Assembly: GCA_050996405.1 (NCBI GenBank)
Contig: JBPCRW010000093.1
Location: forward strand, 1 to 23,182
DNA from: JBPCRW01 sp050996405
Lineage (GTDB): Bacteria > Acidobacteriota > Blastocatellia > Pyrinomonadales > Pyrinomonadaceae
DNA: 23,182 nt
Direction of reading: 5' to 3'
Under the pieces are notes generated by a model. The model was not told where the DNA came from. It saw only the letters and a program-made list of their open reading frames with translations, and did no database searches. The translations under genes were made by a program, and so were the position numbers. Below, one piece after another: positions 1 through 6,042 of the stretch (its first letter is position 1; the number at the start of each line of letters is the position of its first letter).

Positions 1-252
1 GGTGATTCCATAACCGTTTTCAAGCAGTTCGAGTTCTTCGGACGGATGCAAAAGACGATTAGTAAAACCCGCTAAATGCAAGGTTTTCCAGAAACGATTG
101 CCCGGTTTGGCGAAATGAAGTCCGGTCGCGCCCGACCAGATTCCGGGATTGATGCCGCAGAATAAAACTTTCAAATTGTAATCAATCAAATCTTCGACGG
201 TGCGGTTCGTCGCGTCGCGCAAATCTTCTTTCGTCGGTTTGAATTTGTTCAT
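1..252 (-). CDS. mug: G/U mismatch-specific DNA glycosylase (Mug), 5' part only
   Basis: The minus strand encodes the first 84 residues of a protein that runs off the left edge. It starts at an ATG (250-252) and has no internal stop. Residues 33-37 read GINPG, followed by WSGATGLHFAKPGNRFW and LHPSE, the conserved start of the Mug/TDG branch of the uracil-DNA glycosylase superfamily. Proteins of this family excise uracil and ethenocytosine from mismatched DNA in the cytoplasm. The asparagine of the NPG motif corresponds to the residue that positions the attacking water in Mug. The family is usually about 160-190 residues, so roughly half is missing. No Shine-Dalgarno site is evident. The upstream 324 bp is non-coding, so the gene probably has its own promoter. 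Identification is by motif recognition and is secure at family level. Confidence 0.9.
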   Translation of the reverse strand, partial: MNKFKPTKEDLRDATNRTVEDLIDYNLKVLFCGINPGIWSGATGLHFAKPGNRFWKTLHLAGFTNRLLHPSEELELLENGYGIT

Positions 253-475
253 CTAATCAAAAGATAAACGAAAAATCGCTTTGCACAAAGGCGCGAGGAA
301 ATAAAAACGATTAAGCCGAAAACACAGCTAAGTTTGCTGCCAATCAATAAATAGTGTATTCTATTAACTGCCAATTCCTCTCCATTTTATCGACGGCGAT
401 TCGTCATCTCTGGTAGATTTCTTTGGCGGCGGATAGCGTGTCAAGCGGGTAATTAAAAATTACCTTTATGAACAA

Positions 476-520
476 AGCGGCTTCGGCAGTATTTGTTGAC
501 TGTCAAAGCCGCTCAATATT
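476..520 (+). terminator. Terminator-like hairpin in the leader of the gene at 577
   Basis: Arms AGCGGCTT (476-483) and AAGCCGCT (506-513) pair perfectly, and inside them CAGT (487-490) pairs with ACTG (499-502). The hairpin is followed by CAATATTTTT, which has the layout of a Rho-independent terminator on the plus strand. No plus-strand gene lies upstream in the window, so it would either end a short transcript or act as an attenuator for the gene at 577. Function is inferred from structure only. Confidence 0.45.
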
Positions 521-566
521 TTTAGACAGCAGACTTTTGCTTCCGTTTTTCGGTCAAGCACAAGTC

Positions 567-572
567 AAGGAG
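567..572 (+). promoter_or_regulatory. Ribosome binding site AAGGAG
   Basis: AAGGAG lies four bases before the ATG at 577. It fixes that start and is one of the few clear Shine-Dalgarno sites in this window. Confidence 0.75.
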
Positions 573-576
573 TGTT

Positions 577-924
577 ATGGAAAAGAAAAAATTTACGGCT
601 GACGAATCGGTCGAAAGATTTTGCGCGGCGTGCGATGTCGAGCAGAATCACACGGTTGTGTCGGTTACCAAACTAGGGCAAATAACTAAGTTGACTTGCG
701 ACGTTTGCGCGGCTGTCAGCACTTTCAAAAGCGGTGTCAAAACATCCGTCGGATTGACAGCCAAAGCCGGAAGCGAATACGACCGGACGCGGAAATATCG
801 CAAGGGACAGGCAATGCTTCACGCGACCTTTGGTCAGGGCGAGGTGGTGGCGGTTATTGAGCCGCAGAAAATTGACGTGCTTTTCGGTGACCGGACACGG
901 CGTTTGATTCACGCGCAGATTTAA
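577..924 (+). CDS. Small zinc-ribbon protein with an SH3/KOW-like C-terminal domain, function unknown
   Basis: This 115-residue protein has two CxxC pairs, C16/C19 and C41/C44, separated by 21 residues, the spacing of a zinc ribbon. The C-terminal half (about residues 74-115) contains GQAMLHATFGQGEVVAV followed by IDVLFGDRTRRLIHAQ. This resembles the small beta-barrel (CarD/KOW/Tudor-like) segment found at the end of UvrD/PcrA helicases and in related small proteins, where it mediates protein or nucleic-acid contacts. The start is supported by AAGGAG at 567-572. There is no signal peptide or membrane segment, so it is probably cytoplasmic. It stands alone: a terminator-like hairpin lies upstream and two strong hairpins lie downstream. 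I do not recognise a named family. The zinc-ribbon and beta-barrel readings are motif-based inference. Confidence 0.75.
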   Translation: MEKKKFTADESVERFCAACDVEQNHTVVSVTKLGQITKLTCDVCAAVSTFKSGVKTSVGLTAKAGSEYDRTRKYRKGQAMLHATFGQGEVVAVIEPQKIDVLFGDRTRRLIHAQI

Positions 925-954
925 TTCCCCTGTTGTCTTGACACTTGTTGATTG

Positions 955-1006
955 ATTTTCAGAAAGCGCGGCAATTCTGCGAGTGCCTTTCACGCTTTCT
1001 GAAAAT
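955..1006 (+). terminator. Hairpin terminator downstream of the zinc-ribbon gene
   Basis: A perfect 14-bp inverted repeat (955-968 with 993-1006; core CAGAAAGCG/CGCTTTCTG) starts 30 bases after the stop codon. Its AT-rich base gives an A tract and a T tract on opposite arms. An inner GGCA/TGCC pairing (970-973 with 984-987) extends it. There is no long T tract after it, so efficiency is uncertain. Confidence 0.55.
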
Positions 1007-1019
1007 TATCTTGTGCATT

Positions 1020-1086
1020 ATGCGGAAACCCGCGCGAAATAAAGGGTGCGAAACTTTTCACCCTTACTTCGCGCGGGTTTCCGCAT
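1020..1086. repeat. Large near-perfect hairpin (19-bp stem plus inner 7-bp stem)
   Basis: Arms 1020-1038 and 1068-1086 are perfect inverted complements (core GGAAACCCGCGCGAA/TTCGCGCGGGTTTCC). Within them AAGGGTG (1042-1048) pairs with CACCCTT (1059-1065), so almost the whole 67-nt unit folds on itself. It lies 13 bases after the previous hairpin and 112 bases before the ABC ATPase start. It could be a REP/MITE-like repeat, a second terminator, or a leader structure of the transporter gene. Confidence 0.7.
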
Positions 1087-1198
1087 TAGTCGCGTAGTTT
1101 CAAGAAACTCTATATTCTCCACGACGAATCTTTTCCCGCCTTTAATTTTTATTGTTCGGACATTGGATTGAAATTCATTTTGCGCCAAAATAATTTTT

Positions 1199-1942
1199 AT
1201 GCCTGACGAAAAGAAAAACATCGTCGAATTTCGCCGCGCCGGTTTTACGATTGGCGGCGCGAAAATTCTTGAGGATTTGAATCTGCAAATCGAGCGGGGC
1301 GAAGTTATGATTCTGCTCGGCGAATCGGGCTGCGGAAAAACGACGACTTTGAAATTGATAAATCGCCTGATTGAACCGACGAGCGGCGAAGTTTTGGTCG
1401 AAGGAAAATCCACGCTCGATTGGGACGCGATAAACTTGCGCCGCCGCATCGGATACGTTTTGCAGGAAGGCGGACTTTTTCCGCATTTCACGATTTTTGA
1501 TAATGTCGCGCTCGTGCCAAATTTAGAAAATTACGAACGGGCGAAAACAGCCGAAAAAGTTTCCGAACTGCTCGAACTCGTCGGCTTAAATCCGCGAAAA
1601 TTTTCGGAAAGATTTCCTCACGAACTTTCCGGCGGGCAACGCCAAAGAGTCGGCGTAGCGCGCGCGCTTGCCGCCAATCCCGATTTGCTTCTTTTGGATG
1701 AACCGTTCGGCGCGCTCGACGCGATAACGCGGAATAATTTACAAAAAGAATTCGCGCGGCTTGTAAAAGAATTAGACAAAACCGCCGTTTTCGTGACGCA
1801 CGATTTGCACGAAGCATTTATTTTAGGAACGCGCATTTGCCTGATGGACAAAGGCAGAATCGTTTTAGACGACACGCCCGAAAATTTTACGAAATCCGAT
1901 TTACCGTTGGTGAAGAATTATCTTGAAACAATTAATTTTTAA
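1199..1942 (+). CDS. ABC transporter ATP-binding protein, glycine betaine/choline (OpuC/YehX-like) type
   Basis: This 247-residue nucleotide-binding subunit should power uptake of a quaternary-amine compatible solute such as glycine betaine, choline or carnitine. Walker A is GESGCGKT (41-48), the Q-loop Gln is in YVLQEGG (Q89), the signature is LSGGQRQRVGVARAL (143-157), Walker B is LLLLDEP (163-169), and the switch His is in FVTHD (H201). The length matches the OpuCA/YehX ATPase core without C-terminal CBS domains, so ionic-strength sensing through CBS is absent. The assignment to this subfamily rests mainly on its partner, the fused permease/binding protein at 2796. An opposite-strand gene separates them. 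Its stop codon overlaps the stop of that gene by four bases. No Shine-Dalgarno site precedes the ATG. Exact substrate is inferred. Confidence 0.88.
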   Translation: MPDEKKNIVEFRRAGFTIGGAKILEDLNLQIERGEVMILLGESGCGKTTTLKLINRLIEPTSGEVLVEGKSTLDWDAINLRRRIGYVLQEGGLFPHFTIFDNVALVPNLENYERAKTAEKVSELLELVGLNPRKFSERFPHELSGGQRQRVGVARALAANPDLLLLDEPFGALDAITRNNLQKEFARLVKELDKTAVFVTHDLHEAFILGTRICLMDKGRIVLDDTPENFTKSDLPLVKNYLETINF

Positions 1943-2700
1943 TGGGGCAATTTGTCAATCATCTCACGCGCGATTTTCGTCGTCACGCCGCTCGAAGTCG
2001 TGTCAATCGAAGGTTCTTCGAGAAAAATGCCAACCGTAATGGCTTTATTGATTTTCAAAGTTACATCAATTTGAATTTTTTCATCGCTGTTAATTTTGAG
2101 ATTAATAATTTTATAATTTTCAAAGCCTGCGTTTGATTTTGTCTCGAATGTATAAATCCCGGATGGAAAAGATTCAAATTTGTAATTTCCATCTCCGTCG
2201 GAAATTGTTTTGAAAATCTCTTTGTCATTTTTTCGATAAATCTTTATTTCGACTTCGGGAATCACCGCGCCCTGTTTATCATAAATTGTTCCGCTCAAAA
2301 TATTCTTTTGGCTTACCGTTCTGATAATTTTAGTTTTTGAAGCATCAACAGGATTTTTATCTTTTTTCTGTGCGAAAGAAACAGAAAATAAACCGAGAAT
2401 TGCCGCGAGCGTTGCGCCCGCAAAACGTGCGACTCGTTTTTGATAAGCGCGAATTCCAACCGGACAATCTTTCGTCAAAATCGTCCCGTCGGCGCGTTTG
2501 TAAAGACGAATGCAAAGCCTGCCTTCGCGGTTGGCGATTAAATTTTCGACCTCCGTTTTCGTCATCTCCGAAACGTTGTAAATATTCAATTCGCACGAAT
2601 GGCAGCGGCGCACGCGCTCGTCGCCCGACATCATTTCCCAACCGACGGAACACGGCGCGGCGACGCGAAGTTTATTGATGTCAAATTTTTGTTTGCTCAT
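1939..2700 (-). CDS. Membrane protein with N-terminal Cys-motif domain and C-terminal carboxypeptidase-regulatory-like domain
   Basis: This 253-residue protein has three parts. Residues 10-85 form a Cys-containing domain (C17, C33, C36, C63, C79) with GWEMMSGDERVRRCHSC and LYKRADGTILTKDCPVG. I recognise this pattern from many uncharacterised acidobacterial and bacteroidete proteins; it may bind metal. Residues about 93-110 form one membrane helix. Residues about 134-215 are a carboxypeptidase regulatory-like beta-sandwich (SGTIYDKQGAVIPEVEI, then DGDGNYKFESFPSGIYTF). The N-terminal domain would be cytoplasmic and the beta-sandwich periplasmic. It lies between, and opposite to, the two genes of an ABC importer; its stop overlaps the stop of the ATPase gene. 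It diverges from the permease gene across 95 bp, so promoters for both must lie there. No function is established. Confidence 0.82.
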   Translation of the reverse strand: MSKQKFDINKLRVAAPCSVGWEMMSGDERVRRCHSCELNIYNVSEMTKTEVENLIANREGRLCIRLYKRADGTILTKDCPVGIRAYQKRVARFAGATLAAILGLFSVSFAQKKDKNPVDASKTKIIRTVSQKNILSGTIYDKQGAVIPEVEIKIYRKNDKEIFKTISDGDGNYKFESFPSGIYTFETKSNAGFENYKIINLKINSDEKIQIDVTLKINKAITVGIFLEEPSIDTTSSGVTTKIAREMIDKLPH

Positions 2701-2754
2701 TGACTTTTTTTTCTTTCCGTCTAAACGATGCGGCGAGTTTGAATTTTAGTTGCT

Positions 2755-2781
2755 TTGACGCGAAAAACTTTCTGTTACAAT
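2755..2781 (+). promoter_or_regulatory. Sigma70-type promoter for the permease/binding-protein gene
   Basis: TTGACG (2755-2760) and TACAAT (2776-2781) are separated by 15 bases. The predicted transcript start falls only about 7 bases before the ATG at 2796, which would give a very short, nearly leaderless mRNA. This agrees with the lack of a Shine-Dalgarno site. The short spacer lowers confidence. Confidence 0.45.
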
Positions 2782-2795
2782 TTAAAAATCTGTAA

Positions 2796-4349
2796 ATGAA
2801 TTTTCTCGAATTCCTAAAACAAAATTGGGCGGAAATTTTCGCTTTGACGCGCGAACATCTTTTTCTCGTTTTCGTTTCAACCGCGCTCGCAATTTTAATC
2901 GGCGTGCCTTTGGGAATTTTATTGACGCGCAAAAAATCTCTACAAACGCCGGTTTTGGGAATTGCGAAGATCCTGCAAACCATTCCGAGTCTTGCGCTGT
3001 TCGGTTTGCTGATTCCGATTGCATATATCGGCGGAATCGGCGCGAAAACGGCGATTATCGCGTTGACTTTATATTCCTTTCTGCCGATTATTCGCAACAC
3101 TGTGACAGGAATCGAAGGCGTTGACGCGAAAATTAAAGAAGCGGCGACGGCGATGGGAATGACCGATTTTCAGATTCTCAAAATGGTCGAATTGCCGCTT
3201 GCTGCGCCCGTGATTTTGACGGGAATTCGCGTTGCCGTTGTCATTGCCGTCGGCGTGGCGACGATTGCGGCGGCGGTCGGCGCGGGCGGTTTGGGAACGT
3301 ATATCTTTCGCGGGCTGCGGCAAAACGACAATAATTTACTGCTCGCGGGCGCGATTTTTTCGGCGATTTTAGCGTTGCTTGCCGATTTCTCGCTCGGACA
3401 AATCGAGAAAATTTATTCTTTGAAAAATCTGCGAAATAAAACTTCCGTCAAAAGAAGAAAATTCGTCGCCGTTTGCGCGGGCGTTTTAATTTTAGCGATT
3501 TTTGCGATTCCGTTTTTGACGAATTTCAAATCTCAAGTTTCAAATTCCGAGAATCAAACCGTCCGCGTCGGCTCAAAGGATTTTACCGAATCGGTAATTT
3601 TAGCGGAAATTTTGGCGCAGCTTTTGGAAAAACGCGGAATCACGGTCGAAAGAAAATTTGAACTCGGCGGAAATCTCGCGCACGACGCGCTCGTTTCAAA
3701 TAATTTGGACGTTTATCCCGAATACACAGGCACGGCTTACACGGCGATTTTGAAACATCAGCCGATTGCCGACGCGCAAAAAGTTTATGACGAAACGAAA
3801 CGCGAATACGCCGAAAAATTCAATTTAATTTTAAGCCCGCCGCTCGGTTTTTCAAACGATTTTGCAATTCTCGTGCGCGGCGACGCGGCGCGAAAACAGA
3901 ACTTGAAAACGATTTCCGATGCCGTGCCGGTTTCCCGAAACTGGCAAGCCGGATTCGGTCAGGATTTTATGTCGCGCGCCGATGGTTACGCCGGATTTTC
4001 CAAAGCCTATAATTTCAATTTCGCAAAACAGCCGCGCGAAATGGATTTGAGTTTGACGTATCGCGCTCTTGCTGCGGGCGAACTCGACATCATCGCCGGA
4101 AACTCGACCGACGGTTTAATCAACGCGCTCGATTTGTTTCAACTGACGGACGATAAAAAATTTTTTCCGCCGTATCAAGCCGTTTTTATTGCTCGCCAAG
4201 ATAAAACGGAAATTTTGCGCGAGGCTTTCGAGAAATTAAAAAACGCGATTTCGACCGACGAAATGCGCCGTATGAATTATGAAGTTGACGGTAATAAACG
4301 AACGCCGAAAGATGTGGCAGGCGAGTGGTTAAATAAGAAAGTCTTTTAG
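2796..4349 (+). CDS. Fused permease and substrate-binding protein of a glycine betaine/choline ABC importer (OpuCB-OpuCC type)
   Basis: This 517-residue protein joins two subunits. Residues about 20-215 form an OpuCB/YehW-like permease with several membrane helices and an EAA loop (EAATAMGMTDFQILKMVELP, 115-134). A further hydrophobic helix (about 223-241) leads out of the membrane. Residues 256-517 form an OpuAC/OpuCC-type binding domain, starting VRVGSKDFTESVILAEIL and containing GGNLAHDALVSNNLDVYPEYTGTAY. Members of this family capture glycine betaine, choline or carnitine for osmoprotection. The fusion tethers the binding domain to the outer face of the cytoplasmic membrane, so no separate lipoprotein is needed. 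Fused forms are known in the family. The ATPase partner is at 1199. The ATG at 2796 is the first in-frame start and lies just after a plausible promoter. Exact ligand cannot be read from sequence. Confidence 0.9.
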   Translation: MNFLEFLKQNWAEIFALTREHLFLVFVSTALAILIGVPLGILLTRKKSLQTPVLGIAKILQTIPSLALFGLLIPIAYIGGIGAKTAIIALTLYSFLPIIRNTVTGIEGVDAKIKEAATAMGMTDFQILKMVELPLAAPVILTGIRVAVVIAVGVATIAAAVGAGGLGTYIFRGLRQNDNNLLLAGAIFSAILALLADFSLGQIEKIYSLKNLRNKTSVKRRKFVAVCAGVLILAIFAIPFLTNFKSQVSNSENQTVRVGSKDFTESVILAEILAQLLEKRGITVERKFELGGNLAHDALVSNNLDVYPEYTGTAYTAILKHQPIADAQKVYDETKREYAEKFNLILSPPLGFSNDFAILVRGDAARKQNLKTISDAVPVSRNWQAGFGQDFMSRADGYAGFSKAYNFNFAKQPREMDLSLTYRALAAGELDIIAGNSTDGLINALDLFQLTDDKKFFPPYQAVFIARQDKTEILREAFEKLKNAISTDEMRRMNYEVDGNKRTPKDVAGEWLNKKVF

Positions 4350-4412
4350 ACTGGCAATTTTGATTTTAGGTTTTCAGATTGTTAAAATTTCTCTGAAGGA
4401 AACTGAAAATCT

Positions 4413-4781
4413 ATGGGAACATTTTTTATTAAATGTAAAATCGAAAATACGGCGAGTCGTGAAAAATCAATTGTCGTTCCTAAAATGCTGGTGGATACGG
4501 GAAGCGAATATACCTGGATTTCCGCGTCAACTCTCGAAAAAATTGATGTCGAACGTGAAAAAAAAGATTTGACTTTCGTGGTGGCGAACGGGCAGCACAT
4601 CACTCGCAGCGTCGGCTTTGCGATTATTCGCTACGATAAATTCTTCACGGTTGACGAAGTGGTGTTTGCGGAAAAGGGCGACCTTCTTCTACTCGGCGCG
4701 AGAACTTTGGAAGGATTGAGTTTAACGGTTGATTCAAGGACGAAAAGGCTGGTGGCTTCAGGACCGATTCTCGCCGCTTAA
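4413..4781 (+). CDS. Retropepsin-like aspartyl protease family protein
   Basis: This 122-residue protein has the clan AA aspartyl protease pattern. The catalytic-type motif LVDTGSEYTWIS places DTG at residues 28-30, and a later hydrophobic stretch LLLLGARTLEGL (about 91-102) matches the second conserved strand-turn of the fold. A single-domain protein of this size would act as a dimer, as retroviral proteases do. There is no signal peptide, so it is likely cytoplasmic. The start is supported by GAAGGAAA upstream of the ATG. It lies 63 bases after the permease/binding-protein gene and may be read through from it, but no functional link is apparent. Related small proteins are common next to toxin or regulatory genes. 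Substrate is unknown. It ends before a bidirectional terminator shared with the gene at 4847. Confidence 0.8.
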   Translation: MGTFFIKCKIENTASREKSIVVPKMLVDTGSEYTWISASTLEKIDVEREKKDLTFVVANGQHITRSVGFAIIRYDKFFTVDEVVFAEKGDLLLLGARTLEGLSLTVDSRTKRLVASGPILAA

Positions 4782-4796
4782 TTGTTTTCAAAAATA

Positions 4797-4829
4797 AAAA
4801 AGGCGAGACTATTTCAGTCCCGCCTTTTT
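4797..4829. terminator. Bidirectional Rho-independent terminator
   Basis: Arms 4797-4810 and 4816-4829 (core AAAAAGGCG...CGCCTTTTT) form a 14-bp stem with one mismatch around an ATTTC loop. It sits between two convergent genes and provides a T tract on both strands. Confidence 0.85.
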
Positions 4830-4846
4830 ATCAAATTATCGATTTT

Positions 4847-5167
4847 CTACCTGCGACCTTTTAGTAAAAGTCCCAAAACCAAACCGACCGCCGCCGAAAC
4901 GAGCAATGCCTGCCCGGGTTTTTGCCGCGCGTATTGCTTTGCTTCTTCAATCAATTCCTGCGGGTCTTTGCCGTCAAGTTCCTTGATTTTATCGCTCACC
5001 TGACCAAATTTTTCGGTAGCGAAAACTTTCGCTTTTGTTGCCGCGTCCTGCAATTTCTGCCCGTAATCCTGCGCCTGCGTTTTGAAATCATCCATATAAT
5101 TTTCCGCCTTGTTTTCCGTATTATAAATATCGGTTTTCGTCAATGCCTGTTCTCGATTCGTTTCCAT
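4847..5167 (-). CDS. DUF883/ElaB/YqjD-like membrane-anchored protein
   Basis: The chosen start gives 106 residues. The central part (DDFKTQAQDYGQKLQDAATKA and after) is a charged amphipathic helix, followed by ARQKPGQALLVSAAVGLVLGLLLKGRR: a Pro-Gly turn, one C-terminal membrane helix and a terminal RR. This is the architecture of the DUF883 family, whose E. coli members YqjD and ElaB anchor to the inner membrane and bind ribosomes in stationary phase. An upstream Met at 5203 would add 12 residues. I prefer the Met at 5167 because GGAGG (5179-5183 on the minus strand) precedes it with an 11-base gap and lies inside the longer version. Stress or stationary-phase expression is expected from the family and not shown here. 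Confidence 0.8.
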   Translation of the reverse strand: METNREQALTKTDIYNTENKAENYMDDFKTQAQDYGQKLQDAATKAKVFATEKFGQVSDKIKELDGKDPQELIEEAKQYARQKPGQALLVSAAVGLVLGLLLKGRR

Positions 5168-5302
5168 TTTCTCATTTTCCTCCGCTCTAAAAAAATTAAC
5201 CAAGCCAAATTTCTGGTTTCCGGTCTTTGATGCCTTGCGGCTGTGAAAAGTTGATACGAAATTTTTTCGCCGAAAGTTCTTGTTAAATTTTTCACATAAG
5301 GC

Positions 5303-5343
5303 TTGACAGTTAAGCGGAAATTTGAGAAAGTAAGTGCTTACTT
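5303..5343 (+). promoter_or_regulatory. TetR-gene promoter with overlapping palindromic operator
   Basis: TTGACA (5303-5308) is a perfect -35 box. About 20 bases further, AAGTAAG-TG-CTTACTT (5328-5343) is a perfect palindrome with 7-bp arms, placed over the expected -10/transcript start and just before the regulator's ribosome binding site. This is a typical autoregulatory TetR-family operator position. The -10 element itself is weak. Confidence 0.65.
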
Positions 5344-5348
5344 ACTTC

Positions 5349-5354
5349 GAGGAG
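5349..5354 (+). promoter_or_regulatory. Ribosome binding site GAGGAG that sets a TTG start
   Basis: GAGGAG lies six bases before TTG at 5361. This is optimal spacing and argues against the upstream in-frame GTG at 5334, which lies inside the operator palindrome. Confidence 0.75.
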
Positions 5355-5360
5355 AAATTA

Positions 5361-6002
5361 TTGATTAGAGAAATTACAAACGATGCGGCGACGGGCAGGA
5401 TGTCGGGCGACGAGCGGCGTTCGCAGATTTTGCAGGTTGCCATCAGTTTATTTTCGCAGCGCGGTTTCAGCGGCACGACGACGAAGGAAATTGCCAACGC
5501 CGCCGGTGTTTCCGAAGCGATGGTTTTTCGCCATTTCGCCAACAAAGACGAGCTTTATTCGGCAATTCTCGACTATAAAGTATGCAGCCGCAGCTTTCAA
5601 AATTCGTTTGGTTTGCTTGCCGAAAAAATCGCCGCGAAAGACGATTTCGGCGTTTTTTATACGATGGTTCTAAGCGCGCTGGAGCATCACGCGAAGGATT
5701 CGGATTTTCCGCGTTTGATGCTTCATTCGGTACTCGAAGGACACGATTTGGCGCGAATCTTTTTCGAGAGTTTTATCACTGATATTTATAATTTTTTGAG
5801 CGCGTATATTCTGCAGAGACAAAAAGACGGGGTGTTCCGCAAAGTCGAGCCGCGCATCGTCGTGCGCGCGCTTATAGGAATGTTTTATTATCATTCGCTC
5901 AACAATATTTTGTGGGACAAGGAACAAAAATTACTGAAAATTTCCAACGAGGAAGCCGCGCGGGAATTTGCAGGAATTTTGCTCAAAGGAATTAAAAAAT
6001 GA
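5361..6002 (+). CDS. TetR/AcrR family transcriptional regulator, likely repressor of the efflux operon
   Basis: With the TTG start the protein is 213 residues, normal for TetR regulators. The N-terminal DNA-binding domain reads RRSQILQVAISLFSQRGFSG, then TTKEIANAAGVSEAMVFRHF (helix-turn-helix about residues 40-60), then NKDELYSAIL. The C-terminal part is an all-helical ligand-binding domain without recognisable specificity. It is transcribed towards a complete RND efflux system 40 bases downstream of its stop. The family role and layout suggest it represses itself through the palindrome at 5328-5343, and perhaps the pump, until a pump substrate binds. I see no second copy of the palindrome at the pump promoter (6005-6033), so direct control of the pump is inference. 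Confidence 0.88.
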   Translation: MIREITNDAATGRMSGDERRSQILQVAISLFSQRGFSGTTTKEIANAAGVSEAMVFRHFANKDELYSAILDYKVCSRSFQNSFGLLAEKIAAKDDFGVFYTMVLSALEHHAKDSDFPRLMLHSVLEGHDLARIFFESFITDIYNFLSAYILQRQKDGVFRKVEPRIVVRALIGMFYYHSLNNILWDKEQKLLKISNEEAAREFAGILLKGIKK

Positions 6003-6004
6003 TT

Positions 6005-6033
6005 TTGAAAAGAGAAAATTTATTTGATACAAT
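6005..6033 (+). promoter_or_regulatory. Sigma70-type promoter for the RND efflux operon
   Basis: TTGAAA (6005-6010) and TACAAT (6028-6033) are separated by exactly 17 bases. The expected transcript start near 6040 is only a few bases before ATG 6043, so the mRNA would be leaderless from that start or have an 18-base leader if ATG 6058 is used. Confidence 0.65.
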
Positions 6034-6042
6034 GTCTCACCA

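Larger units (their letters stand above)
253..576. other. Intergenic region between mug and the small zinc-ribbon gene
   Basis: I see no convincing gene in these 324 bases. The DNA is AT-rich, with stop codons in all frames. It holds a small hairpin at 448-464 (7-bp arms GGTAATT/AATTACC around an AAA loop) and a longer terminator-like hairpin at 476-513. The left part must contain the mug promoter and the right part the leader of the gene at 577. Confidence 0.6.

Noticed and set aside
330..385. Possible shared repeat between 330-385 (inverted) and 14823-14875 (TAATAGAATA and TTGGCAG strings)
   Set aside because: Only short AT-rich words match, with unequal spacing; not above what I expect by chance in such DNA.
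364..445. Minus-strand open stretch reading RLTRYPPPKKSTRDDESPSI
   Set aside because: About 26 codons with no convincing start or ribosome site and no family I recognise.
673..993. Minus-strand open frame of 106 codons over the zinc-ribbon gene
   Set aside because: It is antisense to a gene with a good ribosome site and clear motifs, and its protein has no recognisable features.
4360..4572. Plus-strand 70-codon frame before the aspartyl protease
   Set aside because: It overlaps the protease gene in another frame, lacks motifs, and the protease start has the better upstream sequence.
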